Source: Pantoea vagans
Lineage (GTDB): Bacteria; Pseudomonadota; Gammaproteobacteria; Enterobacterales; Enterobacteriaceae
Assembly (NCBI RefSeq): GCF_001506165.1
Contig: NZ_CP011427.1
Location: 372,001 to 436,000, forward strand
DNA length: 64,000 nt
Direction of reading: 5' to 3'
Positions 26,559 through 38,023 of this stretch are shown here, piece by piece (positions within the stretch are counted from its first letter, which is position 1; each line of letters begins with the position of its first letter). The notes under the pieces were generated by a model, which made no database searches, was not told the DNA's origin, and saw only the letters and a list, made by a program, of their open reading frames with translations. A program made the position numbers and the translations under genes.

Positions 26559-26699
26559 TCAACCACTCCAGAGGCAATGATAATCTGCGCGCCAGGCACG
26601 CATGTTGCGTTATTGTTGCATACTTTGGCCAAAAATCGGGCATGCCAAAAGGGGCATCTTACGGTCCCCTGAAATAAAAGAACAAATCGGCGTGGTGGT

Positions 26700-27323
26700 T
26701 TAGTTCATCCAGCGATCGTTTTTCTTACGGCGCGGCAGCATGTGCGGCAGCAAAAGACCCAGCAGCAGACCGACACCCAGCACGCCGCCGCCATACATAA
26801 ACCACTGCATGATGATGGTGCGCTGTTTGTCATCTAACTGGACGTTCGCGGCACTGACTTTCTTCTGCGCTACGATCAGCTCATTTTTCAGTTTCTGATT
26901 TTCGGCTTTTAGGCCATCAATGGTGCCATCGCTGTTCGCCACCTTGTTCTGCATTTCAGAGGTGCGCTGGTTCCAGCTGTTGTCGATATTCGCCAGTTTA
27001 TCCGTCAGATCTTTGACCTGCTGCTCAAGCTGCGGCACGCGGGTGCGCAGGCTAGGTTGAGCGCTGAGCTGTGACAGCGGAATCCAGTTAGTTTTGCCTT
27101 CGGCATCGCGAATCTGGCCATATTGGGAATCGTTGTTGACCTGCAACAGGGTGACTTCCTCTCCGGCATTCAGCTTGCCAATCAGGCGATATTGATCGCC
27201 AGGACCGCTGCGTACCCAAGTGGATAATTCATCGGAGATATAACGCTTTTCATCAGCAGCATGAACGGGGGCGATGGCGCTAAAAGCCAGCAAAGAAAGG
27301 GCAGCAAGTGTGATTTTTTTCAT
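26700..27323 (-). CDS. ygiM: SH3-domain membrane protein YgiM
   Basis: 207 aa. A signal peptide (MKKITLAALSLLAFSAIAPVHA) is followed by a bacterial SH3 domain (about 25-90: RYISDELSTWVRSGPGDQYRLIG, then NWIPLSQL). Next comes a long coiled coil (about 95-165) and one membrane segment near the C-terminus (WFMYGGGVLGVGLLLGLLLP) ending in a basic tail. This is the YgiM/TIGR04211 architecture: a periplasmic protein anchored in the inner membrane. Its role is not established. It is divergent from ygiF and upstream of cca, as in E. coli. Confidence 0.92.
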   Translation of the reverse strand: MKKITLAALSLLAFSAIAPVHAADEKRYISDELSTWVRSGPGDQYRLIGKLNAGEEVTLLQVNNDSQYGQIRDAEGKTNWIPLSQLSAQPSLRTRVPQLEQQVKDLTDKLANIDNSWNQRTSEMQNKVANSDGTIDGLKAENQKLKNELIVAQKKVSAANVQLDDKQRTIIMQWFMYGGGVLGVGLLLGLLLPHMLPRRKKNDRWMN

Positions 27324-27527
27324 TCGATATCGTTTTTTCTTAATGGCGTAAAATTACTGGCACAGTCTGGGGACGCTTCTCAAAAATCTGAATGAGAACT
27401 ATCCTGGTCTCAATCCGGTGCGAAAAGGGTCTAAAAAGCACAAGAAAGCAGAGACAGCGTGCTTCCGGTGCATTACTCTTCGCCAGATTAAACTCGTAAG
27501 TGCCAGCAGCGTATTGAATAAAAAATT

Positions 27528-28838
27528 ATGACCATTGAAATCGAACTAAAGTTCATTGCCACACCGCAAGCCGCCGAAAAACTCGGGGAAATCCTTGCCG
27601 CATGGCCGCATCAGCACTTCGCCGCACGCGAATTGACCAACATCTATTATGAAACCGATGACAATCAATTGCGTCGTTGGGATATGGGCCTGCGCATTCG
27701 TGGTGTTGACCAGCGCTACGAAATGACGCTGAAAGCCGCCGGTAAAACGGTTGGCGGTCTGCATCAGCGCCCGGAATATAACGTTGATCTCAGCGAGCCG
27801 CAGTTGGATATCGCCCAATTGCCAAGCGAAATCTGGCCGCAAGGCACGGATATCGCGGCATTACAGCAGCGTTTACAGCCGCTCTTCAGCACCCATTTCC
27901 AGCGTGAAGTCTGGCTGGTTCAGTATGGTGACAGCGAAATCGAAGTCGCTTTTGATCGCGGTGAAGTCGCTGCAGGTGAGTTAAGCGAACCGCTGTATGA
28001 AGTTGAGCTGGAGTTAAAGAGTGGCCAGCGCGCGGACATGCTGAAATTTGCTGAAAGCTTGATCTCCACCGGTGGCCTGCGCCTTGGCAGTTTAAGCAAA
28101 GCCGCACGCGGCTATCAGCTGGCGCAAGGCAATCCGGAGCGACCACTGCGTGCGCTGGCGCTGCAAAAAATCGCCGCCAAAGCGACAGTGGAGCAGGGCA
28201 TGGTGAACGCCATGACAGCGGCACTGAATCAGTGGCAGTACCACGAAGAAGTGTGGCTGAGCGGAAATCACGATGCCAAAGATTCTGTGGTTGAAGCACT
28301 GGAGACACTGCGTCAGGCGTTCTCTTTATTTGGTGCTTTGGTGCCGCGTAAGGCCAACAGCGATCTGCGTCAAAAACTGACTCACCTTGATGAGTTGCTG
28401 GCAGAGGCTGATATTGATGCGGAAAGCGCCTGTTTTTCTCCCGTTTCCGTTGCCGCCCAGTTAGCACTTACTCACTGGCTGGTAGAGTCACAATGGCATA
28501 ACTGGCTGGATGATAAGAGCAAAAGCAAACTGCAGGGGTCGTTCAAACGTTTCAGCGACATTATGCTCAGCCGCATCGCCGCCGATCTGCGTGAAACCTT
28601 TGTTGATGTGCAGCTGTTTAATGAATTTCAGGACAAGTCTACGCGCTTGAATCGCCAGCTGTTGGCCGTGCATCTGCTGGCTGGTGCTTATCCAGCGGAA
28701 GAGGTGAGTGTCTGGTTGGCGGGTTGGCAAGAGTTACAGCATGCCATTAACACTCATCAGGAGCGCGGCTTGATGCAACTGGTTAACCTGGCCATTCGGC
28801 CTGCGCCGTTCTGGCTGAATAGCGGAGTGAAACGCTAA
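27528..28838 (+). CDS. ygiF: Inorganic triphosphatase YgiF (CYTH-CHAD)
   Basis: 436 aa. The N-terminal CYTH domain (about 1-200) begins TIEIELKF, the EXEXK motif of the triphosphate tunnel fold, and has paired charged strands further on ([23 protein letters not shown]). The C-terminal CHAD domain (about 215-430) is helical with conserved His and Arg. The E. coli homologue hydrolyses tripolyphosphate. It sits 31 bp upstream of glnE in the same order as in E. coli and is probably co-transcribed with it. Confidence 0.94.
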   Translation: MTIEIELKFIATPQAAEKLGEILAAWPHQHFAARELTNIYYETDDNQLRRWDMGLRIRGVDQRYEMTLKAAGKTVGGLHQRPEYNVDLSEPQLDIAQLPSEIWPQGTDIAALQQRLQPLFSTHFQREVWLVQYGDSEIEVAFDRGEVAAGELSEPLYEVELELKSGQRADMLKFAESLISTGGLRLGSLSKAARGYQLAQGNPERPLRALALQKIAAKATVEQGMVNAMTAALNQWQYHEEVWLSGNHDAKDSVVEALETLRQAFSLFGALVPRKANSDLRQKLTHLDELLAEADIDAESACFSPVSVAAQLALTHWLVESQWHNWLDDKSKSKLQGSFKRFSDIMLSRIAADLRETFVDVQLFNEFQDKSTRLNRQLLAVHLLAGAYPAEEVSVWLAGWQELQHAINTHQERGLMQLVNLAIRPAPFWLNSGVKR

Positions 28839-28869
28839 GCCCGACGCACTATCTCATCAGGGAGGGAAG

Positions 28870-31725
28870 ATGTTGTTACCGTTACCGGCGCTGATGCAGG
28901 CGCAGTTAGCTATCGTGGCCGAGCGCCTTAATGTGCCGCCTTCGGCCTTTACGCCAGAACAGGCGGGTGCGCTGACCTTTAGTGACTTTATTGTTGATAA
29001 CCTGCAGCAGCACCCGGAATGGTGGCAACAACTTCAGCAGCAACCACCGGTGGCGGATGAGTGGCAGAATTATTCGACCTGGCTGAAGGGTGCGCTGCAA
29101 TCGGTGGAGAATGAAGCCTCGCTGATGCGCGAACTGCGTCTGTTCCGTCGTCATATGCTGGTGCGTATTGCATGGATGCAGGCGCTGCAACACGCCAATA
29201 CTGAACAGAGCCTGACGCAACTCAGCACCCTGGCGGAGATTCTTATCGCTACCGCACGTGACTGGGTATGGCAGGACTGCAGCCGCGATTTTGGCACCCC
29301 GACCAATGACGCCGGCGAAGCGCAGCCGATGCTGATACTGGGCATGGGCAAGCTGGGTGGCGGCGAACTCAACTTCTCCTCTGATATCGATCTGATCTTT
29401 GCCTGGCCGGAAAACGGCGTAACGCAGGGTGGACGGCGTGAACTCGACAACGCGCAGTTCTTTACTCGCATGGGCCAACGCCTGATTAAAGTGCTGGATC
29501 AGCCCACCGTGGATGGCTTTGTTTATCGCGTGGATATGCGCCTGCGCCCCTTTGGTGACAGCGGCCCACTGGTGCTGAGCTTTGCTGCACTTGAAGATTA
29601 TTACCAGGAACAAGGCCGCGACTGGGAACGCTACGCGATGGTGAAAGCGCGGCTGATGGGCGACGATCACGGCCACTGGAGCCAGGAGCTGCAGCAAATG
29701 CTGCGTCCCTTCGTTTATCGCCGCTACATCGATTTCAGCGTGATTCAGTCGCTGCGTAACATGAAAGGCATGATCGCGCGTGAAGTGCGTCGTCGTGGCC
29801 TGAAAGACAACATCAAACTCGGGGCAGGCGGTATTCGCGAAACCGAGTTTATCGTGCAGGTGTTCCAGTTGATTCGTGGTGGACGTGAGCGCTCACTACA
29901 ACTCCGGTCCCTGTTACCTACGCTGAAGGCGATTGGTGAACTGGCATTATTGACCTCACAGCAGGTCGAGCATTTGCATAACGCTTATCTATTCCTACGT
30001 CGCCTGGAAAACCTGCTGCAAAGCATCAACGACGAGCAGACGCAAACGCTGCCGGAAAACCCACTCGACCGTCAACGCCTGGCGTGGGCGATGGGGGCAG
30101 CGGACTGGGATGCACTGATGCAGCAACTTGAGCAGCAAATGGCGGGTGTGCGCCGTATCTTTGATGAACTGATTGGCGATGATGCGCCAGACGTCGACGA
30201 CCAACCGCAGCTGGCGGAATTTGCCGGCTTGTGGCAGGACACGCTGGAAGAGAGTGATTTAATTCCTGTGGTGCCGCAGTTGGATGAAGCGCAACGCCAC
30301 GCGCTGTTTAACGCGCTGAACAGCTTCCGTCAGGACGTGGGTCGTCGCACCATTGGCCCGCGTGGCCGCCTCGCACTTGATCAACTGATGCCGCGTTTGC
30401 TCAGTGAAGTGTGTCCGCGCGAAGATGCAGATGTGGTGTTAGGACGTCTGACACCGCTGCTGCTGGGCGTTTTAACCCGCAGTACCTATCTGGAACTGCT
30501 GACGGAGTATCATGGCGCGTTGCGTCATCTTATCCGCTTGTGCGCCGCCTCGCCGATGATCGCCAGCCAGCTGGCGCGCTATCCGCTGCTGCTGGATGAA
30601 TTACTCGATCCCGCCACGCTGTATCAACCCACCGCGACCGATGCCTATCGTGATGAACTGCGTCAGTATCTGCTGCGTATTCCCACCGATGATGAAGAGC
30701 AACAGCTGGAAGCACTGCGTCAGTTTAAGCAGGCGCAACATCTGCGCATCGCCGCGGCTGATATCGCAGAAACGCTGCCGGTGATGAAAGTGAGCGATCA
30801 CTTAACCTGGCTCGCTGAAGCCATCATTGAGTCAGTGGTACAGCAAGCCTGGCAAATGATGGTGCAGCGTTATGGCCGCCCCTCGCATCTGACCAGCGAC
30901 AATGAGCGTGGTTTTGCCGTGGTCGGCTACGGCAAACTGGGCGGCTGGGAATTGGGTTACAGTTCCGATCTGGATTTGGTGTTCCTGCACGATTGCCCGG
31001 ATGATGCGGAAACCGACGGCGAACGCGTCATTGATGGCCGCCAGTTCTACCTGCGTCTGGCTCAGCGCGTGATGCATCTGTTTAGCACGCGCACCTCGTC
31101 CGGTATTTTGTATGAAGTCGATGCACGTCTGCGTCCCTCTGGCGCAGCGGGAATGCTGGTCAGTACCTTTTCCGCCTTCGATGAATATCAGCGCAATGAA
31201 GCCTGGACCTGGGAACATCAGGCGCTGGTGCGCGCCCGGATTGTGTTTGGTGAGACCACACTGTGCGACCGCTTCAATGAGATCCGCCGTGGCATTCTCT
31301 GCCTGCCGCGTGAGCGCAGTACGTTGCAAAAAGAAGTGCGCGAGATGCGCGAGAAGATGCGTGCGCATCTCAGCAACAAGCACAAAGGGCGCTGGGAAAT
31401 TAAGACCGATGAAGGCGGGATAACCGATATTGAATTCATCGCGCAATATCTTGTCTTAGGCTACGCGGCCGAACAGCCTGCGTTGACGCGCTGGTCGGAC
31501 AATGTGCGCATTTTTGAATTGATGGCGCGTCAGGACATCATGCAGGCAGAAGAAGCGCAGGCGCTTACCCATGCCTACATGGCACTGCGAGATGCCCTGC
31601 ACCATTTGGCATTGCAGGAGCTTCCGGGGCATGTTGCGCCAGAGTCCTTTGCCGCCGAACGCGCTGCTGTTCATCACAGCTGGCAGCGTTGGCTGGCCGC
31701 CACCGAATCTGATGGCGCGGAGTAG
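28870..31725 (+). CDS. glnE: Bifunctional glutamine synthetase adenylyltransferase/deadenylase GlnE
   Basis: 951 aa (946 in E. coli). Two nucleotidyltransferase domains are each marked by a near-repeat: [20 protein letters not shown] near residues 157-176 (deadenylylation half) and [20 protein letters not shown] near 690-710 (adenylylation half), both with D-x-D catalytic pairs. It controls glutamine synthetase by adding or removing AMP in response to PII and glutamine. The ATG at 28870 follows GGGAGG. A truncated ERIC element follows the gene. Confidence 0.97.
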   Translation: MLLPLPALMQAQLAIVAERLNVPPSAFTPEQAGALTFSDFIVDNLQQHPEWWQQLQQQPPVADEWQNYSTWLKGALQSVENEASLMRELRLFRRHMLVRIAWMQALQHANTEQSLTQLSTLAEILIATARDWVWQDCSRDFGTPTNDAGEAQPMLILGMGKLGGGELNFSSDIDLIFAWPENGVTQGGRRELDNAQFFTRMGQRLIKVLDQPTVDGFVYRVDMRLRPFGDSGPLVLSFAALEDYYQEQGRDWERYAMVKARLMGDDHGHWSQELQQMLRPFVYRRYIDFSVIQSLRNMKGMIAREVRRRGLKDNIKLGAGGIRETEFIVQVFQLIRGGRERSLQLRSLLPTLKAIGELALLTSQQVEHLHNAYLFLRRLENLLQSINDEQTQTLPENPLDRQRLAWAMGAADWDALMQQLEQQMAGVRRIFDELIGDDAPDVDDQPQLAEFAGLWQDTLEESDLIPVVPQLDEAQRHALFNALNSFRQDVGRRTIGPRGRLALDQLMPRLLSEVCPREDADVVLGRLTPLLLGVLTRSTYLELLTEYHGALRHLIRLCAASPMIASQLARYPLLLDELLDPATLYQPTATDAYRDELRQYLLRIPTDDEEQQLEALRQFKQAQHLRIAAADIAETLPVMKVSDHLTWLAEAIIESVVQQAWQMMVQRYGRPSHLTSDNERGFAVVGYGKLGGWELGYSSDLDLVFLHDCPDDAETDGERVIDGRQFYLRLAQRVMHLFSTRTSSGILYEVDARLRPSGAAGMLVSTFSAFDEYQRNEAWTWEHQALVRARIVFGETTLCDRFNEIRRGILCLPRERSTLQKEVREMREKMRAHLSNKHKGRWEIKTDEGGITDIEFIAQYLVLGYAAEQPALTRWSDNVRIFELMARQDIMQAEEAQALTHAYMALRDALHHLALQELPGHVAPESFAAERAAVHHSWQRWLAATESDGAE

Positions 31726-31732
31726 TCGTTCA

Positions 31733-31815
31733 CAAGCTAACCCGAGATAATTTGAGCTGTAGTCAGGCGGCAAGTGTGTGAATCCCCAGGAGCTTACAAG
31801 GCTGGGGTAAACAGG
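31733..31815. repeat. Truncated ERIC-like element between glnE and hldE
   Basis: The central ERIC block GTGAATCCCCAGGAGCTTAC is present, preceded by GGCGGCAAGT, and then continues at GCTGGGGTAAAC. The usual AAGTAAGTGA stretch of the palindrome centre is missing and the outer ends are degraded. Confidence 0.6.
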
Positions 31816-31908
31816 CGTTGCCATCGCACCAGTGGCTCGAAGTATGCTGGCTTTATGCTACTATCCGCGCAATATTTTGACTGAAGTACGAAGTCTGGAG
31901 TCTTTGGA

Positions 31909-33333
31909 ATGAAAGTAACGCTGCCTGCTTTTGGCAAAGCCGCTGTGCTGGTTGTCGGCGATGTGATGTTAGATCGCTACTGGTATGGTCCTACAAGCCG
32001 TATTTCACCTGAGGCTCCGGTGCCGGTGGTGAAAGTGGACACCATTGAAGAACGTCCGGGCGGCGCGGCAAACGTGGCCATGAACATCGCTGCACTGGGT
32101 GCGGTATCGCGTTTGATTGGCCTGACCGGTGAAGACGACGCAGCACGCGTACTGAGTGAAACGCTGCAGAAGGTGAAGGTTGACTGCGATTTCGTTGCGG
32201 TGAAAAGCCACCCGACGATTACTAAGCTGCGTGTGTTATCACGTAACCAGCAGTTAATCCGCCTCGATTTCGAAGAAGGTTTCGAACAGGTTGATCCACA
32301 GCCGATCCACGATCGTATGCGTCAGTCGCTGGCGCAGGCCGGTGCGCTGGTGCTATCAGACTACGCCAAAGGCGCGTTAAGCAGCGTCGAAACCATGATT
32401 CAGCTGGCACGTGAAGCCAAGGTTCCGGTGCTGATCGACCCGAAAGGCACCGACTTTGAACGCTATCGTGGCGCAACCTTACTGACTCCAAATCTGTCTG
32501 AGTTCGAGGCGGTGGTCGGTAAGTGTAAAACGGTCGAAGAGATTGTCAGCCGTGGCATGCAGTTAATCGCTGACTACGACCTCTCTGCTCTGTTGGTTAC
32601 TCGTTCAGAGAACGGCATGACATTGCTGCAACCGGGTAAAGCGCCATTACACCTGCCAACACAAGCGCAGGAAGTGTATGACGTCACCGGTGCGGGCGAT
32701 ACGGTGATTGGCGTGTTGGCCGCGGTGCTGGCGGCGGGCGATAGCCTTGAAGAAGCCTGCTTCCTCGCCAATGCGGCAGCCGGTGTGGTTGTCGGTAAGC
32801 TGGGCACCTCGACTGTCAGCACCGTTGAGCTGGAAAATGCCATTCACGCGCGTCCGGACAGCGGATTTGGCGTGATGACGGAATCTGAGCTTAAAGCGGC
32901 CGTTGCCCAGGCGCGTCAGCGTGGTGAAAAAGTCGTGATGACTAATGGCGTGTTCGACATCCTGCACGCAGGCCACGTTTCCTATCTGGCGAATGCGCGC
33001 AAGCTGGGCGATCGTTTGATCGTTGCAGTGAACAGTGATGCCTCCACCAAACGTTTGAAAGGAGAAACACGTCCGGTTAACCCACAGGAAAACCGCATGA
33101 TCGTGCTGGGCGCGCTGGAAGCAGTGGACTGGGTGGTGTTGTTTGAAGAGGACACGCCGCAGCGTTTGATCGCTGAAGTGCTCCCCGATCTGCTGGTGAA
33201 AGGGGGGGATTACAAACCGGAAGATATCGCGGGCAGCAAAGAAGTGTGGGCCAACGGCGGCGATGTGCGTGTGCTTAACTTTGAAGACGGTATCTCTACC
33301 ACCAATATCATCAAAACCATCCGCAGCCATTGA
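31909..33333 (+). CDS. hldE: Bifunctional heptose kinase/adenylyltransferase HldE
   Basis: 474 aa. The N-terminal PfkB/ribokinase domain (about 1-320) phosphorylates D-glycero-D-manno-heptose-7-P at C1. It shows [11 protein letters not shown] near 18-28, [11 protein letters not shown] near 49-59 and the anion-hole signature [11 protein letters not shown] near 258-270. The C-terminal nucleotidyltransferase domain (about 340-474) has [16 protein letters not shown] (HxGH) and makes ADP-heptose for the LPS inner core. Length and order match E. coli HldE (477). Confidence 0.97.
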   Translation: MKVTLPAFGKAAVLVVGDVMLDRYWYGPTSRISPEAPVPVVKVDTIEERPGGAANVAMNIAALGAVSRLIGLTGEDDAARVLSETLQKVKVDCDFVAVKSHPTITKLRVLSRNQQLIRLDFEEGFEQVDPQPIHDRMRQSLAQAGALVLSDYAKGALSSVETMIQLAREAKVPVLIDPKGTDFERYRGATLLTPNLSEFEAVVGKCKTVEEIVSRGMQLIADYDLSALLVTRSENGMTLLQPGKAPLHLPTQAQEVYDVTGAGDTVIGVLAAVLAAGDSLEEACFLANAAAGVVVGKLGTSTVSTVELENAIHARPDSGFGVMTESELKAAVAQARQRGEKVVMTNGVFDILHAGHVSYLANARKLGDRLIVAVNSDASTKRLKGETRPVNPQENRMIVLGALEAVDWVVLFEEDTPQRLIAEVLPDLLVKGGDYKPEDIAGSKEVWANGGDVRVLNFEDGISTTNIIKTIRSH

Positions 33334-33383
33334 TGCTGTCGGGGCGACCTTAAGGCCTGATTTTTGTCATTCAGGCGCATATT

Positions 33384-33407
33384 GGTCGCCATAAATGGCA
33401 ACCCTAC
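33384..33407 (-). repeat. GTAG-type REP palindrome (inverted copy)
   Basis: On the minus strand GTAGGGTTGCC-ATTT-ATGGCGACC: a GTAG head followed by a hairpin. It faces the plus-strand copy at 33427, the paired arrangement typical of REP clusters. Confidence 0.6.
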
Positions 33408-33426
33408 GATGATCGTGCGCGGTTAC

Positions 33427-33450
33427 GTAGGGTGTGCATTTATGCGCACC
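33427..33450 (+). repeat. GTAG-type REP palindrome
   Basis: GTAGGGTGTGC-ATTT-ATGCGCACC: same head and A/T centre as the neighbouring copy but a different palindrome arm (GTGCGCAT in place of GTCGCCAT). Confidence 0.6.
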
Positions 33451-33530
33451 GGTGTGAAAATGCCCTAAGCGGCATTAGGGCATTCAGGCCGGCCGATGCT
33501 ATTGCGCGCGTGCCAAGGCACGCCGCAACA

Positions 33531-33836
33531 TCACTGTGGTGTATCGATTTTACCCGCTGGATCCGGTGTCACCACCGCAGGAGCCGGAGCGGCAGGGCTC
33601 TCACTCTCCAGTTTTGCCAGGCGCTGTTCCAGTGCGGCCAGCTTCTCACGCGTGCGCAGTAACACCTGCGTCTGCACATCAAATTCTTCCCGATTAACCA
33701 GATCCATGCGGGTTAATTGCGCCTGCAATACCTGACGAATTTTCTTTTCGACATCGTCGCCAAAGTCGCGAATGCCTTTCGGCATAGCTTCATGTACCTG
33801 GCGAGCCAGTTGTTCAATTTTTTTCGTGTCGATCAT
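33531..33836 (-). CDS. ubiK: Ubiquinone biosynthesis accessory factor UbiK
   Basis: 101 aa. Soluble, helical protein (formerly YqiC, BMFP family): [18 protein letters not shown] at the N-terminus, then a coiled coil around [20 protein letters not shown] (about 58-77), then a Pro/Ala-rich tail. UbiK forms a complex with UbiJ that helps the aerobic ubiquinone enzymes, and it can fuse membranes in vitro. It is divergent from ribB across the FMN riboswitch promoter, as in E. coli. Confidence 0.93.
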   Translation of the reverse strand: MIDTKKIEQLARQVHEAMPKGIRDFGDDVEKKIRQVLQAQLTRMDLVNREEFDVQTQVLLRTREKLAALEQRLAKLESESPAAPAPAVVTPDPAGKIDTPQ

Positions 33837-33972
33837 GGTGATTTCCTGGTTGCGGTGGCTGATAACAGCGCGTGTTCCGACTCAACAAAGGGTAAGTGTA
33901 ATGCCAGAACCGAAAAGGTTAAACCTGAATTGCGCAACGCAGGAAATGCAAAAGCATTTGCACTTTTGGCGA

Positions 33973-34001
33973 TTGCCCGTCCAGATGATTGGCGTTATAG
34001 T
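33973..34001 (+). promoter_or_regulatory. ribB promoter
   Basis: TTGCCC (33973-33978) and TATAGT (33996-34001) are separated by exactly 17 bp. Predicted transcription starts just at the 5' edge of the FMN riboswitch. Confidence 0.65.
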
Positions 34002-34007
34002 GACCTC

Positions 34008-34157
34008 GCTTATTCTCAGGGCGGGGCGAAATTCCCCACCGGCGGTAAATCAGCTTCGGCTGAAAGCCCGCGAGCGCTTTTGCTTTACAGTGAAAGGTCA
34101 GCAGATCCGGTGTAATTCCGGGGCCGACGGTTAGAGTCCGGATGGGAGAGGGTAACG
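34008..34157 (+). promoter_or_regulatory. FMN riboswitch (RFN element) of ribB
   Basis: The conserved RFN blocks appear in order: TTCTCAGGGCGGGGCGAAATT, CCCCACCGGCGGTAAAT, AGCCCGCGAGCG, GGTCAGCAGATCCGGT, AATTCCGGGGCCGACGG and TTAGAGTCCGGATGGGAGAG. It binds FMN and lowers ribB expression when flavin is plentiful. The expression platform is in the 110 nt before the ribB start, which ends in an AAGG ribosome-binding site. Confidence 0.97.
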
Positions 34158-34267
34158 ACATCAGCCGGGCTTATGCCCGCGTCACGTTTTTGCCATGTGT
34201 TTTTTTGCGCACTCCTAAGCACGCCCTGGTTCTGGTAACTCATATATTTTTTATAAGGTTTTTTACC

Positions 34268-34924
34268 ATGAATCAGACGCTTCTTTCTGAATTTGGCACG
34301 CCTGAACAGCGTGTAGAACGCGCCATCGATGCGCTGCGTAACGCTCGCGGTGTAATGGTGCTTGACGATGAAAATCGTGAAAACGAAGGCGATATGATCT
34401 TTGCCGCCGAAACCATGACCGTAGAGCAGATGGCGCTAACCATTCGCCACGGCAGCGGCATTGTCTGCCTGTGCATTACTGAAGAACGCCGCCAGCAGTT
34501 GGATCTGCCCATGATGGTCGAAACCAACACCAGCTCTTATGGCACCGGCTTCACCGTGACCATCGAAGCGGCTACCGGTGTGACAACCGGCGTATCTGCA
34601 GCAGACCGTATCACCACCATTCGCGCTGCGATTGCCGATGGTGCTAAACCAAGCGATCTCAATCGTCCAGGCCACGTCTTCCCACTGCGCGCCCGCGAAG
34701 GCGGTGTGCTTTCTCGTGGTGGTCACACGGAAGCCACGATCGATCTGGTCACACTGGCGGGATTCAAATCCGCTGGCGTGCTGTGTGAACTCACCAACGA
34801 CGACGGCAGCATGGCGCATGCGCCGGAAGCCATTGTGTTTGCTAAGCAACACAATATGCCGGTCGTGACCATCGAAGACCTGGTGGCTTACCGCCGCGAG
34901 CGCGAGACACGCCAGGCAAGCTAA
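34268..34924 (+). CDS. ribB: 3,4-dihydroxy-2-butanone-4-phosphate synthase RibB
   Basis: 218 aa. Converts ribulose-5-phosphate to dihydroxybutanone phosphate and formate for riboflavin synthesis. The acidic active-site stretch [16 protein letters not shown] lies near 33-48, followed by a catalytic Cys-containing IVCLCI near 65-70, [15 protein letters not shown] near 137-151 and the HTEA metal/substrate residues near 154-157. It is the single-domain form with no RibA fusion. The ATG at 34268 is used; a longer frame back to 34142 overlaps the riboswitch and is rejected. Confidence 0.97.
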   Translation: MNQTLLSEFGTPEQRVERAIDALRNARGVMVLDDENRENEGDMIFAAETMTVEQMALTIRHGSGIVCLCITEERRQQLDLPMMVETNTSSYGTGFTVTIEAATGVTTGVSAADRITTIRAAIADGAKPSDLNRPGHVFPLRAREGGVLSRGGHTEATIDLVTLAGFKSAGVLCELTNDDGSMAHAPEAIVFAKQHNMPVVTIEDLVAYRRERETRQAS

Positions 34925-35238
34925 ACCTTGTCGAGGCCGCCGCCGCCGGGCGCGCCCCAACGAAGAGCGGGTGCGCCCGTCCTTGACTCGGACTGTAGGG
35001 CGCGGCCTTCAAGGCCGCCCTGACGGGCAAATAACCGTAGCGGCGTGATTTATCGTGCGTGTCTAAAGCGGCAATGCTGCTGACAGATACGCAATGAATT
35101 GCGCCGTCCATCATCATCCCACCCTAAATTCTTATTCAAATTCCCTGACAGACATCATCACCGTTATCAGCGTTATTACCGGCACGAAAGCGCGTATCGT
35201 AGCGATTAATAAAGCGACACTTCGTCAGAGGAACCCTC
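34925..35238. other. ribB-ygiD spacer with hairpin and REP-like element
   Basis: 314 bp. It contains a strong GC hairpin (CGGGCGCGCCC at 34947-34957 with GGGTGCGCCCG at 34969-34979), a plausible ribB terminator although without a T-run. It also contains the GTAG-headed palindrome listed next. The zinc transporter gene zupT, between ribB and ygiD in E. coli, is not present. Confidence 0.6.
34995..35020 (+). repeat. GTAG-type REP palindrome with a third arm sequence
   Basis: GTAGGGCGCGGCCTTCAAGG continues CCGCCC: GTAG head and a GGGCGCGGCCTT/AAGGCCGCCC hairpin. Same architecture as the copies near 33.4, 51.5 and 52.7 kb but a different arm. Confidence 0.5.
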
Positions 35239-36024
35239 ATGAGCCACAACCGTATGCCCGCACTGTTTTTAGGTCACGGCAGCCCGATGAACGTACTGGA
35301 AGACAACCCTTATACCCGCGCATGGCAGCATTTGGGTGAAACTTTGCCGCGTCCGCGTGCCATCCTGGCGGTGTCGGCGCACTGGTACACTCGCGGTACC
35401 TCGGTAACGGCGATGAATAATCCACGCACCATTCACGATTTCGGGGGGTTCCCACAGGCTCTGTTTGATGTGCGTTATCCAGCGCCAGGTTCACCCGAAC
35501 TGGCACAAGAAGTGATCGATATGCTGGCACCAATTGACGTGCATGCCGATCACGATTGGGGATTTGATCACGGCTCATGGGGCGTCTTAACTAAAATGTA
35601 CCCGGACGCGGATATCCCAGTGGTGCAGTTGAGTATTGATGGTACCCAACCAGCTGAGTGGCACTTCGAGTTGGGTCGCAAACTGGCAACGCTGCGTGAT
35701 GAAGGTGTGATGATCGTTGCCAGCGGCAACGTGGTGCACAATTTGCGTATGCTGCGTTGGCAGGGCGCTGCGACAGCCTATCCGTGGGCCGAGAGCTTCA
35801 ATGAATTTGTGCGTGAGAACCTGAATTTTGAAGGCGCTGTAGCAGATCACCCATTGGTGAATTACCTGCAGCACGAAGGCGCAGAGCTGTCGAACCCCAC
35901 ACCCGAGCACTATCTGCCGTTGCTGTATATCCTCGGCGCGCGTGCCGATGATGAGTCTATTACGATTCCGATCGAAGGAATGGAGATGGGCGCGATCAGT
36001 ATGATGTCTGTGCAGATCGGTTAA
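35239..36024 (+). CDS. ygiD: Extradiol ring-cleavage dioxygenase family protein YgiD (4,5-DOPA dioxygenase type)
   Basis: 261 aa. Belongs to the LigB/DODA family of non-haem dioxygenases. Candidate metal ligands are His14 (LFLGHGSP), His47 region (VSAHWYT) and a later HNLR His (VVHNLRML near 168-175). E. coli YgiD cleaves L-DOPA at the 4,5 position in vitro; the physiological substrate is unclear. The start follows AGAGGAAC. It is convergent with ygiC. Confidence 0.92.
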   Translation: MSHNRMPALFLGHGSPMNVLEDNPYTRAWQHLGETLPRPRAILAVSAHWYTRGTSVTAMNNPRTIHDFGGFPQALFDVRYPAPGSPELAQEVIDMLAPIDVHADHDWGFDHGSWGVLTKMYPDADIPVVQLSIDGTQPAEWHFELGRKLATLRDEGVMIVASGNVVHNLRMLRWQGAATAYPWAESFNEFVRENLNFEGAVADHPLVNYLQHEGAELSNPTPEHYLPLLYILGARADDESITIPIEGMEMGAISMMSVQIG

Positions 36025-36061
36025 CGCGCTGGCCGCCCGAATGTTTCGGGCGGCTCAGCGA

Positions 36062-37225
36062 TCATTCGATAAAGGTGTGCGGGTAGAAGCGAGACAGATC
36101 CTGAGTGATCAGGGCGCGATCTTCACGAATACCGATACCGGCAGGTTGATCATCAATCAGCCAGCTACCAATCAGCGTGTAGCTATCGCCAAATTTAGGC
36201 AGCGGATGGAACTGCTGAATAATCATCCCTTCTTCGCCATACGGGCCGTCAGCACGCGCGATTTCCTGACCATTCTCGATGATGCGGATGTTGGCACCCT
36301 CACGAGAAAACAGCGGTTTCACCACGTACTTGTCCATCTGCGGGGCATTCTTGTCATCAGCAAAATAGGCGGGCAGCAAGTTAGGATGATTCGGGAACAT
36401 CTCCCACAGCAGGGGCAGCAGCGCTTTATTTGAGATGATGCTCTTCCACGCAGGCTCTAACCAGCGCACACCCGCATCGGCGAGCTTAGTGGAGAACACT
36501 TCGCGCAGCATGAACTCCCACGGATAGAGTTTGAACAGGTTGCTGATCACTTGATCCTGCGGATCGGTGAACTGACCTCTCTCACCCAACCCAATCTCAT
36601 CGATGTAGAGGAACTCGTTCGGCAGGCCCGCTTCGGTGGCGCAATCCTGCATATATTGCACCGTAGCACGATCTTCTTCGGTATCCTGGCAGCAGGCGAA
36701 GTGCAGCAGATTAAAACCATGCTCTTGATGCAGCACAGCGAAGCGCTCAATCAGCTTTTCCTGCAGGCTGTTGAACTGGTCACTGCCTTGCGGCAGGTTG
36801 CCTGCACGTACCTGATCTTCCAGCCAGATCCACTGGAAAAACGCCGCCTCATACAGCGAGGTGGGCGTATCGGCATTATTCTCCAGCAGCTTGGCATCAC
36901 CTTTGCCATCCCAGGCTAAATCCAGGCGTGAGTAGAGCGAAGGCTGACGCAATTTCCAGGAATCACGTACGAAATCCCAGGTATGTTTCGGAATGCAGAA
37001 ACGGGTGAGCAGTTCATCACTGTTCACCACTTTCTCGACGGCCTGCAGGCACATCTGGTGCAGTTCGGCGGTGGTCTCTTCTAACTGCTCAACTTGCGCC
37101 AGCGTGAACTGGTAGTAAGCCTCTTCACACCAGTAAGGCTCGCCGTACATGGTGTGAAACTGGAAACCGTATTCGTTGGCCTTTTCACGCCAGTCCGGGC
37201 GTTCGCTGATGGCAATGCGTTGCAT
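36062..37225 (-). CDS. ygiC: ATP-grasp glutathionylspermidine synthase-like protein YgiC
   Basis: 387 aa. Belongs to the glutathionylspermidine synthase preATP-grasp family: N-terminal [53 protein letters not shown] near 100-130, and C-terminal ATP-binding residues ([16 protein letters not shown] near 305-320). It lacks the amidase half of the E. coli Gsp enzyme. E. coli YgiC has ATPase activity without a confirmed peptide-ligase product. It starts 8 nt after ygiB, so the two are one operon. Confidence 0.93.
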   Translation of the reverse strand: MQRIAISERPDWREKANEYGFQFHTMYGEPYWCEEAYYQFTLAQVEQLEETTAELHQMCLQAVEKVVNSDELLTRFCIPKHTWDFVRDSWKLRQPSLYSRLDLAWDGKGDAKLLENNADTPTSLYEAAFFQWIWLEDQVRAGNLPQGSDQFNSLQEKLIERFAVLHQEHGFNLLHFACCQDTEEDRATVQYMQDCATEAGLPNEFLYIDEIGLGERGQFTDPQDQVISNLFKLYPWEFMLREVFSTKLADAGVRWLEPAWKSIISNKALLPLLWEMFPNHPNLLPAYFADDKNAPQMDKYVVKPLFSREGANIRIIENGQEIARADGPYGEEGMIIQQFHPLPKFGDSYTLIGSWLIDDQPAGIGIREDRALITQDLSRFYPHTFIE

Positions 37226-37233
37226 ACTGCGGC

Positions 37234-37926
37234 TTAGCCTCCCATCGAACGGCTGCTGCCGGTGCTGCTGCGGTTGGTGCTGGTAGCATTACTACGCTGC
37301 ATGGTGTTTTGCTTCGCGACCGTTTCACCAAAGCCACCACGGGTAATTGTAGAAGTAGTCGCTGGTTTCGGTGCCATGGCGGTTTTCGGCACGTTCATGG
37401 TACGGCCTGAAGTAGCAGCACCGTAGTTTTTGCCTGAGGCATCAACAAATTGACCGTTGGCTGGGCTATTCGGTGTTTTCGGTGAGAACAGCGGCTGCTG
37501 CGCGAAGCCTGCGCCACCGCCCATCAGACGGCCCATCATGTAACCTGCCATCAGTGGCATCCAGAAGCTACCGCTCTGCTGTGCTTCAGCATTGTTGGCG
37601 GTGGTGCCAACGCCAGCCTGAGCTGGCGTCTGCTGGCATTGGTTCTCACCAAATTCCGCCACGCAATCTTCACGAGTAGCGTATTTCGGTGCGGTACGTT
37701 CAGCTTCTTTCACCGCGTTGTTATACGCCGTGGTGCATTGTGCGCTCTGGCTTGGATTGGCTTTCGCACAATCATCCGCATTTTGATACAGCGAGACTGT
37801 TTCATCGCTCTGTTCGCAGCCAGCCAGCATAAACACTGCGGTCACCGCGAGTGCAACCGGCGTTAGGTGGCGTGCCTGCCAGCTTTTACGAAAAGCGGCA
37901 TGACGAATATTTTTAGTCCGTTTCAT
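37234..37926 (-). CDS. ygiB: DUF1190 lipoprotein YgiB
   Basis: 230 aa. A basic N-terminus and hydrophobic stretch end in a lipobox (FMLAGC, Cys near residue 37), so it is a predicted lipoprotein. A Cys-containing region follows ([32 protein letters not shown]), then a Gly/Met-rich membrane-like patch ([19 protein letters not shown]), and a low-complexity Ser/Thr/Arg tail. It matches the YgiB/DUF1190 family. Function is not known. It precedes ygiC in the same operon and, as in E. coli, lies next to tolC. Confidence 0.92.
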   Translation of the reverse strand: MKRTKNIRHAAFRKSWQARHLTPVALAVTAVFMLAGCEQSDETVSLYQNADDCAKANPSQSAQCTTAYNNAVKEAERTAPKYATREDCVAEFGENQCQQTPAQAGVGTTANNAEAQQSGSFWMPLMAGYMMGRLMGGGAGFAQQPLFSPKTPNSPANGQFVDASGKNYGAATSGRTMNVPKTAMAPKPATTSTITRGGFGETVAKQNTMQRSNATSTNRSSTGSSRSMGG

Positions 37927-38023
37927 TTTGTTTCATCCTGTGCCCAAAGGTGTGGCTTAGGATAGGTGATGAGTGGTGGAAAATGAAGCGAGAAGCCGGA
38001 TGGCTGGGGGATCTTTACGTTGT

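Noticed and set aside
34142..34267. Extended N-terminus of ribB
   Set aside because: The extension is encoded by the FMN riboswitch and expression platform; the conserved start is at 34268.
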